From Boswellia sacra (lineage: Eukaryota; Streptophyta; Magnoliopsida; Sapindales; Burseraceae), in NCBI GenBank assembly GCA_013180625.2, contig SNVD02011200.1, positions 1 through 64,000 on the forward strand: 64,000 nucleotides of DNA, written 5' to 3'. This document shows positions 1 through 10,324 of the stretch, in pieces. The notes under the pieces were generated by a model. The model was not told where the DNA came from. It ran no database searches and saw only the letters and a program-made list of their open reading frames with translations. A program made the translations under genes and the position numbers. Position 1 is the first letter of the stretch; each line of letters begins with the position of its first letter.

Positions 1-410
1 AAATTCAAATTTCAAATGGAATGCCGACATAATTGACATGCAATTCGGTGGACTGACACAGAGAAGAAAAATCAACTCACATGAGCACCGAATGGTGTTT
101 TGGCCATATCTTAAGATATAGATATCCAAATTCTTTGAATCTTAATGTTTTGAAAAGCTTATTCAAATATGAAGATCTTTTATGTTTTGAAGAAATTCAA
201 ATTTCAAACGGAAGATTGACAGAATTATCATTCAAGTCGGTGGACTGACACATGGAGGAAAAATCAAGTCACATGAGTACTGAATGGTGTTGTGGCCATA
301 TCTTGAGCTACAGATATCCAAATGACTTGGTTCTTGATGCGTTGGAAAGCTTATTCAAATGTTCAGATCTTTTATGTTTTACAGATTTTCAAATTTCAAA
401 CGAAACATTG
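1..410 (+). repeat. 192-bp tandem repeat in the LTR upstream part
   Basis: Units start at 1, 193 and 385, each opening with (A)AATTCAAATTTCAAA. The first two are full length and diverged by scattered substitutions; the third is partial. They lie just upstream of the LTR TATA box, so they may be duplicated promoter or enhancer sequence. That role is inferred from position only. Confidence 0.75.
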
Positions 411-498
411 ACAAAAATGGCAGACACGATTACGGTTTTTATGGTGGGCAGAAAATTTGGAGATGGTGTCTTCACTTGATTAAGTTCATCTCATTTGC

Positions 499-508
499 CT
501 ATAAAAGG
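499..508 (+). promoter_or_regulatory. TATA box of the LTR
   Basis: CTATAAAAGG sits after the 192-bp repeats and before the presumed transcribed part. It is a good match to a plant TATA box and to the U3/R layout of an LTR. No initiation site can be assigned. Confidence 0.5.
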
Positions 509-718
509 AGCCATTCTCCCATGCATTCAACAAGTGCAAGAGAAGTATTCTATCAAGCAAAAAACAAGAGAAATATCAAGTCTAGAGAACTTTAATATTC
601 TTTATCTACTCTTTGAAGAGAGTTGTACTTTTGTTGTAAAAATTTTCTTTGTTCTTGTATTGTGGTGAGATTGAGATCTTCTTGTAAAGAATAAAAGTTA
701 TCCTTGAGAGAAATATTT

Positions 719-1070
719 CCTTGGTGAGGTTGTTCATCAAGAAGAACTCTTGGTGTGGTGTTATCAAGAGTTGAAGGAAGTTGCCTTGGTGAGTTTGTTC
801 ATCAAGAAGAACTCTTGGTGTGGTGTTATCAAGAGTTGAACGAAGTTGCCTTGGTGAGGTTGTTCATCAAGAAGAACTCTTGGTGTGGTGTTATCAAGAG
901 TTGAAGGAATTTACCTTGGTGAGGTTGTTCATCAAGAAGAACTCTTGGTGTGGTGTTATCAAGGGTTGAAGGAAGTTGCCTTGGTGAGGTTGTTCATCAA
1001 GAAGAACTCTTGGTGTGGTGTTATCAAGAGTTGAAGGAAAAAGTCTTGGTGAGGTTGTTCATCAAGCAAG
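719..1070 (+). repeat. 65-bp tandem repeat in the LTR leader (5 full units plus a partial)
   Basis: Units begin at 719, 784, 849, 914, 979 and 1044, an exact 65-bp period with few substitutions. Each unit holds two short inverted repeats: CTTGGTGA pairing with TCATCAAG, and CTTGGTG pairing with TATCAAG using G-T pairs. A transcript would therefore carry a row of about ten similar hairpins. Since 65 is not a multiple of three, the array is not a coding repeat. Confidence 0.85.
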
Positions 1071-1610
1071 TTGTAAAGATTTCTACAACTTAGTGGAAAG
1101 CTTAGCTCGTGGAGCTAGGAGCCCGTGGACGTAGGCAAGGTTTGCCGAACCACGTAAATTGAGTTTGCACTCTCTCTATCCCTATCTCTTTACATTAACT
1201 TGCACTTGTGATTGCTCTTCATTTCTATTCTCTTGATTGCATTCTATTTTCATCTTCTTCACCTTTATTCTCAAAGAAAGAGTTAAATAATTTTGATCTT
1301 TCAAGAAAAGTTTTCTAAATCCGTTTTTATAAATAAAAACCCAATTCACCCCCCCTCTTGGGTTGCCATACCTGGGTCAACATATAGGTCTTTCATAAAG
1401 AGATATACCTTATACAGTAACGGTATTTAATTATGAAGCTTGGTTCAGTAGCTGACCCTGGTAGTCCGTTCTTGCAAAGTTAGAAACATAATCTTTCTGC
1501 TTTTGAAATAGGATTTTGCCCGCTTAATAGATAATTATTTATTATCACTGGGAAATTCTTTCTCATCCTGAAGTGATTGAATTTGCACCAATGGAAACCA
1601 TAAATTTCAT

Positions 1611-2123
1611 TAGGGGTGGCAATCGTGTCGTGTCGTGTCGACCCATTTAATTATTCGTGTCAAAACATGAAATCCAAACCCGCCCAATTATTAAACGTGT
1701 TACCCACGTGTCGTAATCGTGTCATATTTAATTCGCATAATTTACTTAATTATTTAACTTAGTTATACATAATATATTATATTATCTATATTTAAATCAA
1801 TTAAAATTATTTTTAGAATATAAACCATTGTTAGTATAAAATATTATTAAAATCATCATAATTTATTATTTTATAAATTAATTTATTTTATAGTATAAAA
1901 ATTTCAATTTTATAATATATATATTGTAAGTAGGTAATAATTTATATCATTGAATGAATTTACATATTAAGAATGTACAAAATATATTTAACTATTCGTG
2001 TCATTAAACGGGTTGGCGTGTTGAACACCTTCAACACTAACCCGACCCATTTATTAATCGTGTAACGTATTCGTGTCGTGTTCGTGTCGTGTTCACGGGT
2101 CGTGTCAAAAATTGCCACCCCTA
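1611..2123. mobile_element. Non-autonomous hAT transposon (MITE-like, 513 bp)
   Basis: The ends are perfect terminal inverted repeats, TAGGGGTGGCAA at the left and its complement at the right. They are flanked by an identical 8-bp duplication, AATTTCAT, at 1603-1610 and 2124-2131. An 8-bp target duplication with this TIR type marks the hAT superfamily. Subterminal regions are rich in CGTGTCGTGT-type motifs and the centre is AT-rich. No transposase reading frame is present, so it must be mobilised in trans, if at all. Confidence 0.92.
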
Positions 2124-2501
2124 AATTTCATAGACAATAATAGAAAGATATGATATATCTATCCTTTTTAGATAGTTAATGGAGGTCTTCCATTCTATTT
2201 GATTTATTGGTACTGATCATTGATACTGAAAAATTTGTTTTCTTTCCTTTGTTTTGTCTCAACCCATGATTTAAACGAGTCGCACGCACATACACCCTCG
2301 TACATGTTCCTTGGTGTTGAGGACATCCCCGAAAAGCAGGAGATTTTGTGAGATTTCATGACATTTCTGATTGGCTATCTTGGATTTCTAATAAGTTGTT
2401 TAATAGTTGGCACACTAAATTATATATTATAGGCTAGTTTAGATCGACCATAATTGGATGATTATGAATTTCTTCTATTTAATAGATTATATATATGTAG
2501 C

Positions 2502-2551
<50 letters not shown>

Positions 2552-2574
2552 ATAGAAAAGATGACACCACACAA

Positions 2575-2612
<38 letters not shown>
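2502..2612. repeat. Microsatellites (AAT)n and (AT)n
   Basis: An uninterrupted AAT array spans about 2502-2550 and an AT array about 2579-2612, separated by unrelated sequence. Both are likely length-variable. The open frame across them is only the translation of the repeats. Confidence 0.9.
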
Positions 2613-2615
<3 letters not shown>

Positions 2616-2642
2616 AAATGGTCTATTTATTATTATTTTTTA

Positions 2643-3290
2643 ACTTTGTTTCAGTATACATCAAGTAGTTTTGTTGAAGGATATAAAAGAAAAAGGTAAT
2701 ACCATGAATATTGGTGACTCAAGCTATATTAGGAGCTTGTTTAAATCCTATTGTTGAATCTTTTTCTATCCCTTGACTTTTTGGGATTAGTTTTTGAAAA
2801 CTCAGAGAATACTTGACTGAAACCAAATTTTAGTGTTTTATTAACTTAACTCATAAGAATAAAGGGGAATCCTTCTTTTGTGTCAGGGTTGTTTCATGAT
2901 ACAAGGTTTTTGTTAATTGTCTAGTTAATTAACACTTAACATTTATTAGTTTATGGTGGGTTTATGTTACATTGAGGGTAAATTAAATTGGTGGCACAAT
3001 AGGCTGTGGGATATGAATAGAGAAAAAGTAATCCCTAATCTGAATTCAGGAGATCTGATCATGAGCTTGTGCATCGAAAAACAACTTGTTTGTAATTAGC
3101 AAAATAATTTTTACTCTTACACAGTTACAATCTACCTTTTTTTTAATTATAATAAATTGTGATTAGTCACAGAGTTACCAAAAGCAAATAACCAGCATGG
3201 TTATGGCTGCCAAGAATAGCTAGGGTGAACTAGCTAGAAGACTCCATCTTCTTTATCAACATAATAATGGGCAAATATCAGAGACTATGC
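2643..3290 (+). pseudogene. Decayed chlorophyllase gene fragment (intron-derived)
   Basis: The stretch aligns along its length with intron 1 of the intact chlorophyllase gene, roughly 14950-15680. Shared landmarks in the same order are GTATACATCAA, a segment around GGTGACTCAAGC/GATGACTCAAAC, TTTTATTAACTTAAC, ATGTTACATTGAGGGT and GAAGACTCCAT. No exon sequence is recognisable, so this is a relic of an ancient gene duplicate. It lacks the MITE that interrupts the intact gene's intron. Confidence 0.7.
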
Positions 3291-3902
3291 CTGCTTTTAG
3301 GCAAAATTACACGCACAATCAATTTTTACCACTTTCTATTAATGCATACCTTTTTGTAGAGTTATCGTGAATCACCCTTCTGTTAGTTTTGCTATTAGAT
3401 GACATCACTTTTCTATGCATTTTGACTCAAATTGCTAAAATATCTTTACTCTTCCATCCATGTTGATGGCAATCACCAAAATATCCTTTTGTGAAATACC
3501 TACAATACCCTTTTTTTAAGGGTGAAATATAAAATAATATAAAAATTAATAAAAAATGAAATGAAAAATAGTAAAAAAAATTAATACAAGACAACCTATT
3601 TTCTCTCTCTCTAACCTCTAGTTCATCCTTCTTAATCTCTCTGTTGGTTCCAAAACAACCCATATCCATATGATCAACTCTACTTCAAATTTTAATGTGC
3701 AATAAAACAATTCGGGCACTAACCTTAAGTGGATGAACTGACCACGTGGAGTGTTAATGATGTTATTTGCTTAGAAATGATGCTTGAGATGGGTTGTGGT
3801 GGTCCTGCATGCAAGGAGAAGCCACTGGAAAGAGTTTCTGCCCCCTGCCACTTTCACTCCAAAAGTAAGGTGTAATGGGGCCACCTTCCATGTATATATA
3901 TA
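3291..3902. other. Non-coding stretch, nothing recognised
   Basis: AT-rich sequence without a credible gene. A short minus-strand open frame at 3427-3669 has no recognisable domain and looks like chance. A TATATATA tract lies directly before the CACTA-type terminus at 3903. Confidence 0.6.
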
Positions 3903-4253
3903 CACTAAATGAAATTTGGTTGTTTGCAACAAATCAATTTTGTCTCTAAAAGTGAAAATTTTGTTGTAAAAGACATTTTGTAACAAAAATCGTGTTGCTG
4001 CTAAGTCGTGGCAATAGGTCTGTAGCGGAACGAAAGGCAACAAAAAAAAAATATTTCGTTGCTAGAGGAGGCATTTTTGCCAAGAAAAATTTTCTTGCAG
4101 ACTAAATTCGAAAATGCTGCAAAAAAGTATGAGAAAGTACCAAAAAATGGTGGTGAAAGAGTTAAGAAGACGAAAATATTTCGTTGGGGATTGGAATATT
4201 TTTGTAACAAATTTGATTTTGTGCAGAAAGTGACAATTTGGCAATTTTCGGAG

Positions 4254-4620
4254 GCTTTAGCAACGAAAAATTAGTTCCTAAATTGCACATTTTGAAACAA
4301 TTTTTTTGTTTGTTGTAAAATGTGGGTTTTTGAAAGAAATTATATTATTGCAAAATGTATGCAAATAGTCGCAAAATGAGAAGGAGAAACAAATATTAAA
4401 GACTTTAGCAACAAATCTATTGTTGCAATATTATATATTTTGGCACAAAATTTATTTAGTTACAAAATGTATCATTTTGGAACAAATTAATTTGTGGTAA
4501 AATGTCTAGAAATAGTGGCGAAATGAAAATGGAAGACGGAGATTAACGTCTTTAGCAACAAAAATTTTGTTGCAATATGATAAATCTTGGCACAAATTTG
4601 ATTTAGTTACAGAATGCAAT
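4254..4620. repeat. ~147-bp tandem repeat with palindromic GCAAC/GTTGC motifs
   Basis: The phrase CTTTAGCAAC recurs at about 4254, 4402 and 4549, a spacing of 147-148 bp. Surrounding blocks (TTGGCACAAA, TTTAGTTACA, GCAAAATG) also repeat. Units are diverged, so the array is old. Confidence 0.65.
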
Positions 4621-5720
4621 CAAAATGGAGTTGTAACAAGGAACAATAAACTTGTAAAATATAATGCTAACTTATAAAATACAACATCGAAATTGCAACA
4701 ATGTTAACAAAAGTTGTAATTAGGTTGAACGTCTTAGTTATTAAACAACGTCTGATATCTAAAAGTAGCAAAATCAAACCTTTAACCTACTATCAAATGA
4801 TGACTTATAACAAGGAACGATGAACATGTAAAACATAATATTAACTTGTAAAATAAAACATGAAAATTGCAACAAGGTTAACCAAAGTTATAATTGGGAA
4901 TGTCTTAGTTGCAGTCTGACATCTAAAAGTAGCAAAATCAAACATTTAACTTACAGTCAAATATGGACTTGTAATAAGGAACAATCAACTTGTAAAACAT
5001 AATGTTAACTTGTTAAATAGAGTCTGAAAATTGCAACAAGGTTTAACCAAATTTGTAATTAGAAACGTCTTAGTTGTAGCTTGACAACTAAAAGTAGCAA
5101 ATCAGAACCTTTAAATTGTAATCATACCCGGACTTGTAACAAGGGAAATTATGAACTTGTAAAACATAACATTAACTTATAAAATAGAACATGACACTTG
5201 CTACAAGGTTAACCAAAATTGTAGCAAGAATATTAAAGTTGCAACGTGACATCTAAAACTAGTAAAATCAATCATTTTCACTTGCAACTATACGTGGACT
5301 TATGACACAAAACGATAAACTTGTAAAAACTAACATTAACTTATCAAATAAAACATAACACTTGCAACGAGGTTAACTAACGTTGTAACAATGAATGTCA
5401 AAATTGCAACTTGACACCTAAAACTAATAAAATTAAACATTTAACTTGCAATCATACATAGACTTATAATACGGAATGATAAACTTGTAAAATCTAACAT
5501 TAACTTGTAAAATAGAACATAACACTCGCAACAAGGTTAACCAATATTGTAATAAGGAATATCAAAGTTGCAACATGACGCTTAAAATTGGTAAAATCAA
5601 ATCTTTAACATGAGATCATACATGGACTTATAGCAAAGAATGATGAACTTGTAAAACCTAACATTAACTTATAAAATGTAACACAATAGGGACAAAACAT
5701 AAACTTGTAACATAATATAG
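4620..5720. repeat. ~165-bp tandem repeat, about seven diverged units
   Basis: A unit marked by AACTTGTAAAA, then TTAACTTGTAAAATA, TTGCAACAAGGTTAACC and a CATCTAAAA block, recurs with its marker near 4651, 4825, 4989, 5156, 5320, 5484 and 5648. The spacing is mostly 164 bp. All copies are in the same orientation. No protein is encoded. Confidence 0.8.
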
Positions 5721-6599
5721 TAATAATGCTAAATCAATTAATTCTATTTTTTTTGTTTTACTTGTAGAATTAAAATTAAATCATCAAATAAAAATAACTT
5801 CAAAAAAATTTATAATTTATTAAAAAATATAGTTAATTAAAATAAATTTTTTTGAAGAAGTTGTCTTTACTTTTGATAATTTAATTTACATGCTATGCAA
5901 GTTTATATTATGTTTAATGTATATTAATATAAACAACTTTTATTAAAGAAATCACAAATTAAAAAATATTTACAAAAATTTTTTTACAAAAAAAATCATA
6001 TAATTGTATAAATTGTGATATATTTTATTTATTAATTTGTCATACGGTCTTTTAATATAATATATATTTTATTTTTCCTCAAAAAAGGGATGTATAGATA
6101 CATGAGATATATTATAGCTACACCTAAAAAATGTTTCCAAAATATTGAAGTTGTAATAAATAAATAAATTATATATATATATAGAGAGAGAGAGAAACCA
6201 GTTATTAAATAATTTTTAATTAAATTAGTAAATTGATTACTAGAATATTAGTGAATGAAATTATATATAGAATTTATTAATTTAAATTTGAAGTTCAATT
6301 AACATAAGATAATATTCTAAAATATCCAAATATAATTTCTTCATGCAAAGTACATCAATTGACCCAATTCAAATTAGGATTAATTTTTTTAGGGTTTCTT
6401 TTTAGTTCATTTTGATTTTTTGTTCAAAATATATTGAATTCATAATTTTGATGATTAGAATTGGGTTTGGAATTGGGCTAGGCTCACACACTTATACTTG
6501 TTTTGACATCAATTGCAATTTTTAGTTTAGGCTGGATGACAATTGTAAATAGATTTGGTTTGGGTCTTAATACAATTACAAATTAATTCAATTTAATTA
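5721..6599. other. AT-rich non-coding stretch
   Basis: Very AT-rich sequence with a short (AT)n(AG)n tract near 6171-6195. No gene or clear element is recognised. Confidence 0.6.
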
Positions 6600-6762
6600 T
6601 AAATTATTATAATTTCGGGTCGGGGATCCTACCCAGCCCCGGATAGTCTCCGGAAGTCTCCCTGCCCTCGGAGTAATTCCCTAGAATTTTGAGCAATTCC
6701 TAGTATCGTGGGGTAAGGGAGCTGAGTACCGGACCCCATTTGAGTACATTTGTCATCCCTAA
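6600..6762 (-). mobile_element. GC-rich fragment resembling one end of a hAT-type MITE
   Basis: This is an abrupt GC-rich island in AT-rich DNA, with GGGTCGGGGATCC and CCAGCCCCGG at one side and TTTGTCATCCCTA at the other. The latter is reminiscent of AGGGATGACAAA-type terminal repeats read on the minus strand. The opposite end was not found, so the class is a suggestion only. Confidence 0.3.
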
Positions 6763-7860
6763 ATGTGCCGCAGCACAGGTGCACAACAGTTGTGGGGCAT
6801 GTCAATATGCAGAAATTGGAAATTCAAGCAGAGAGGTCTACACTGCAGCTCGAGCACCTCTATGTTGCAGCGCAATGTCAAATGTAGAAATTTTATCAAT
6901 AAGAATCCTCGAAGATTTAGGGATTCCTTTCTTCGCATAATATAACTAGATCGACAAATTTTTTGCCTAGGGTTCAACATTCATTCTTTGGGACACAAAG
7001 GAGGCTAGAGAAGTAGCAAACAACGACTTGGAGACATGATTCAAGCATCAAACATCAAGATTACTTCGAGTTTTCTAGTTCTTTTCTTGCTTTTCTTTCT
7101 AACAATGTTTACAACTTTGGTTTTTGTTATGTTTAATTTCATTATGAGCTAAATTTTCTATTTTTGAGGGTTAAGATGTAGCTCGATTATGAGATTCTAG
7201 TTCTTTTAATTTAATATATTGATGTTTATTCCAATATTTTTGAGTAATTCAATTATATGCTTAATTCTTGAGATTTTTTAGCTAACTTTTGCATAGTTTG
7301 AGACATGAACTGAGACTGAGAAGTGATGTTTATATTAGTCCTTTATTGAATTACCATAATTTAATGTAAGATAGAGACATTTACATAATCTATGCAGCTT
7401 AGTTGAATTTCTTATGTTTAATAGGTATTAGTAAGTCATTAGGTTTGATAGAGATTTAAATCTAGCTTATTAATATACATTGCTATTGCTTGAGAAAGAA
7501 TAACAAGTACTTTGATGAAATTGGTTCATAACACAGGAACATATATTAATATTATTGAATTATAGAATTAAGATTGATTAATCTTTGTGAAATCTGACAC
7601 CCTGGAGCTTTAATAAATTGGAATTTCACAACTTGAATCATTGTCATTGTTTAATTTGCTTAGTTTTAGTTTGGCTATTATTTTAGTTAATTTATCAAAT
7701 TATTACTATTTCATTCAAATAAAATTAGAGTTAAATAAGAATTGGTGACTAGTGAATCAATCTTTGTGGGAATGATACTCTATTCACTATTATATTACTT
7801 GTTACCATTTTATGCACTAGCGGATGTCACACAACAGAGCGCAACTAAAGCATTTGTAAT
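6763..7860 (+). mobile_element. Possible eroded LTR-retrotransposon (LARD-like) segment
   Basis: No reading frame is convincing. The segment near 7740-7805 (TTTGTGGGAATGATACTC, then a TTACTTGTTACC stretch and TTTTATGCACTAGCGG) resembles the LTR/leader end of gypsy-type or large non-autonomous elements. A piece near 7140-7190 (GAGCTAAATTTTC, AGGGTTAAGATG) also fits such leaders. No paired LTR, target duplication or gag-pol was found. Confidence 0.3.
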
Positions 7861-8665
7861 AATATTATCCATAACACTGCTAAAACCAAATTCTTTTAAA
7901 TCAGTCTCGTGACACATTAAAAATATATATAATAACAATTATACCCTTCAACTACACTATTATCCCTTATTTAAATATTTTACCATTGACTTTGCATTTA
8001 AATCAAAAAGTTATAAAATTTTTACCGGTAACCTTACACTAAAAGACAACAAATATAGAACTTCTAATTAAAATAAATTATAAAACTCTAAAAAAATACA
8101 TAATAAAAGTCAAACTAAAAAAAAAAAGAAGAAGTTAAATATGAACACGAAAGAATGAATTAAAATAATAAAGAATAAAATAAATAGAGTAAAATATAAA
8201 AGTATTTTAATTCTAAAAAAATTAAATAAAAATAATTAAACTAACTTAGATAAAATTGAAAATTAAAAGAAACTTTCTTATAATTAAAATAAATAGAACA
8301 TAAAAAAATTATAATAACCCCCAAAAGAAGTCGAAACTCTAAAACAAAGTTATTTCAAATTAATTTTAAATTAATTTAAAACATCAATCAACCTTACTCA
8401 AATAACTAAATTTACATAAGAACAGCATATTTTGAAGGTTTAGTTGGTAGTTAATATGTTTATTTTATTTTTTTATTGTTCATGATTTTTATTAAAGTTT
8501 TATAAGATTATTATATTTTAAAAAAATGAACATTTTACTACTTTAGCAAATGATTTAAGTTATTTTTTTAATCTTTTAGATATTAAATTTAACCGAAATT
8601 AATTAATGATAGGTTATGAATAATATTATGCAAAAAATCAAGAATAAATAATTAAAGTCCTATAA
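7861..8665. other. AT-rich non-coding stretch, nothing recognised
   Basis: Low-complexity A/T-rich DNA on both strands with no open frame of note and no recognisable element. Confidence 0.6.
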
Positions 8666-9165
8666 ATATTAAAGAATAAATAATTGGAAATATTCTTTAT
8701 ATTTCGAAAGGTCCTTGAAAGCGGTTAAATTAAAATTACTTCACGAATATTTTTTCCATCAAACACTTCTCCACTTTGCTCTGAAGTTGACAGACAACAG
8801 CTTCCTTCACCATGAATTCATGACGCTCAGAACCAAAATTAGAAAATCTTGGTCTGCTAATGCAACGTTCTTTTTCTCTAATTGCTAAAAGGAAGATATA
8901 AAATTAAAAAGGGTATTAGGATTAGTGAGTCCGCGTGAAATAAAGGAGAAAGCCAAAAGAAATAATAAAACAATAAATATATGCAAGTAAAAAGTGACTG
9001 TAAAATGACAAACCTAAAGTTGGGTACTTTCCGTAGGCGAAAATATATGGAAACTTAAACAGCCTAAACCCACCCATCTTATTGACAAATTGAAATTCGC
9101 CATCCTACGGCCAATCAAAGTAAGAAATTCTACTTGGTGTCAAGCCAATAAGGTGCTAACATGTC
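8666..9165. repeat. Duplicated ~0.45-kb block, copy 1
   Basis: It aligns in the same orientation with 12222-12645. Shared landmarks in order are GTTGACAG, AAAATTAGAAAATCTTGG, GCTAAAAGGAA, GCCAAAAGAAATAATAAA, CTAAAGTTGGGTA and ACATGTCATT. Copy 2 lies directly upstream of the minus-strand LIFEGUARD-like gene, so this copy is probably the promoter region of a second, deleted gene copy. The TATA-like motif of copy 2 is not conserved here (TACTTTCC in place of TATTTATA). Confidence 0.75.
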
Positions 9166-9167
9166 AT

Positions 9168-9310
9168 TTACTTGTCGTGGGTTGACTGACGTTGCTCAAG
9201 TAAGCCTTCTAAATGCATGCCATGAATACCTGATTTTGAGCTGTCTTTTTCCTCTTCTTCTGTGTGTAAGACTTTGTTTTAGTACACTTAGTTCTATTTA
9301 CGATATTTGC
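9168..9310 (+). pseudogene. Decayed chlorophyllase fragment: exon 1 end and intron 1 start
   Basis: The segment aligns with the exon 1/intron 1 junction of the intact chlorophyllase gene (about 14820-14965). Shared features are CATGGGTT-like and GTTGCTC-like exon sequence, then GTAAGCCTT.TAAATGCATGCCATGA across the donor site, and TTTGTTTTAGTA further in. The exon part would encode a corrupted version of the family's SHGFIVIAPQ motif. It overlaps the region matched by the relic at 2643-3290, so the two relics come from separate gene copies. Confidence 0.65.
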
Positions 9311-9728
9311 AGGCCGGTGAAAAAGGTACCTCATACCAGACACATCAACTTAAAGAAAATAAACATACCACAGCTCAAGCATTAGTAATAATAGGAAATC
9401 AAATATTGAACCTATAATACTCTTGATATACGTAGCATGATAAGACCTATATATATGAAGCCATCTGTACATTAAGTAATTAACCATAACTATGTCCCAT
9501 ATATGCTTGTCCATACTCGAGCTCAACCAGGGGAAAACAGAACTCAAGTTTTCTATCAGTAATAAGCATTGTGAGTAGAGTAAGAGATACTAGAGAAATA
9601 AAATAGATGCAATTAAGGAGTTCAAGAACCAGCAAAAGAAAGCAAGCAAGTAGTGATGAATGTCCAAACTAAGAACTCTCAGAAGCAGCCATGAGATCCT
9701 TGTTATAGGGCATCAGTTGATCAGGTTG
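9311..9728. other. 3' flank of the LIFEGUARD-like gene
   Basis: Non-coding in the reading adopted here. It would hold the 3' untranslated region of the minus-strand gene that ends at 9729. The small open frames on both strands have no recognisable family. Confidence 0.5.
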
Positions 9729-10324
9729 TCAGTCGCCATAAGCTTTAAAACCCATAACGAGATAAGGAAAGAGATTGATAATGTCCAAATAAAGCTCAGT
9801 AGCAGCAATGATATACTCATCATAGGAGTGACGCTTGATCAGTTTTTCAGTGTCGTATACAATGTAGCCGCAGAATATGATTGCTCCCACGCATCCAATT
9901 ATGGCATGGAGTATTTTTCCAAGAGGAAATATGATCTGCACATTCAAAATGATACAATTAATTAGTAAAACCAAATTTAAGAGTGGAGAGAGCATCGGCA
10001 AACAAATGATAAAAAAAAAAAAAAAAAAAGAGAAAGAAACAAAGACCTGGATGAGTCCGAAGACAATAAGCACTAGGAGGGACGCAAACAAAAATGGTCC
10101 AAGAAAGCTGAAATCTTTGCCATTTCTTACAGCCCAGAAAGTGTAGAAAGTGAGGCTAACAACCATAGCAAATGTCAGAATTGCAGCTTCCCATATTATT
10201 TTCCCTGTTAATCAATCCAAATAACAAAGCTTAGGGCCTTTTAGCATACATCTGATTTTCTACCTCAATTATATTACTTATCAAGCGCCTTTGATCAAAT
10301 GTGTGGAACATTCAAAATATTTTT

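Larger units (their letters stand above)
1..1382 (+). mobile_element. LTR of a Copia-like retrotransposon, 5' end outside window (probably solo)
   Basis: The stretch reads like a plant Ty1/copia LTR in plus orientation: a repeated upstream part, a TATA box (CTATAAAAGG near 499), an AATAAA-like signal near 690, a long transcribed part, and a 3' end in ...GGGTCAACA. The piece around 1110-1160 (GTGGACGTAGGCAAGG, CCGAACCACG) and the C-rich stretch near 1346-1362 are typical of the 3' part of such LTRs. No primer-binding site or gag-pol coding follows 1382, so a solo LTR is the simplest reading. The 5' end and target-site duplication lie outside the window, so solo status cannot be proven. Confidence 0.6.
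3903..5720. mobile_element. Remnant of a CACTA (En/Spm)-like DNA transposon, left end
   Basis: The left edge begins CACTAAATGAAATTTGG, the classic CACTA terminus followed by a TTGGT-type TIR. The next 0.7 kb is dense in short palindromic GCAAC/GTTGC motifs (AGCAACAAA facing TTTGTTGC), the usual layout of subterminal transposase-binding repeats in these elements. No transposase frame and no matching ...TAGTG right end were found, so the element is truncated or eroded. The tandem arrays inside are listed separately. Assigning the second array to the same element is inference. Confidence 0.5.

Noticed and set aside
719..1070. Regular direct repeats that could suggest a CRISPR-like array
   Set aside because: Units are contiguous 65-bp repeats with no unique spacers, lie inside an LTR, and the genome is a plant.
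2458..2643. Open frame across the AAT/AT tracts
   Set aside because: It translates microsatellite repeats (poly-Ile, Ile-Tyr) with no domain.
4059..4274. Overlapping open frames on both strands
   Set aside because: They arise from A/T-rich subterminal repeats of the CACTA-like remnant; no transposase or other family is recognisable.
6740..6940. Small Cys-containing open frames
   Set aside because: No signal peptide or regular Cys pattern, overlapping frames on both strands, and retroelement-like surroundings.
9660..9965. 101-codon plus-strand frame
   Set aside because: It is the antisense shadow of the LIFEGUARD-like exon 4 on the minus strand.
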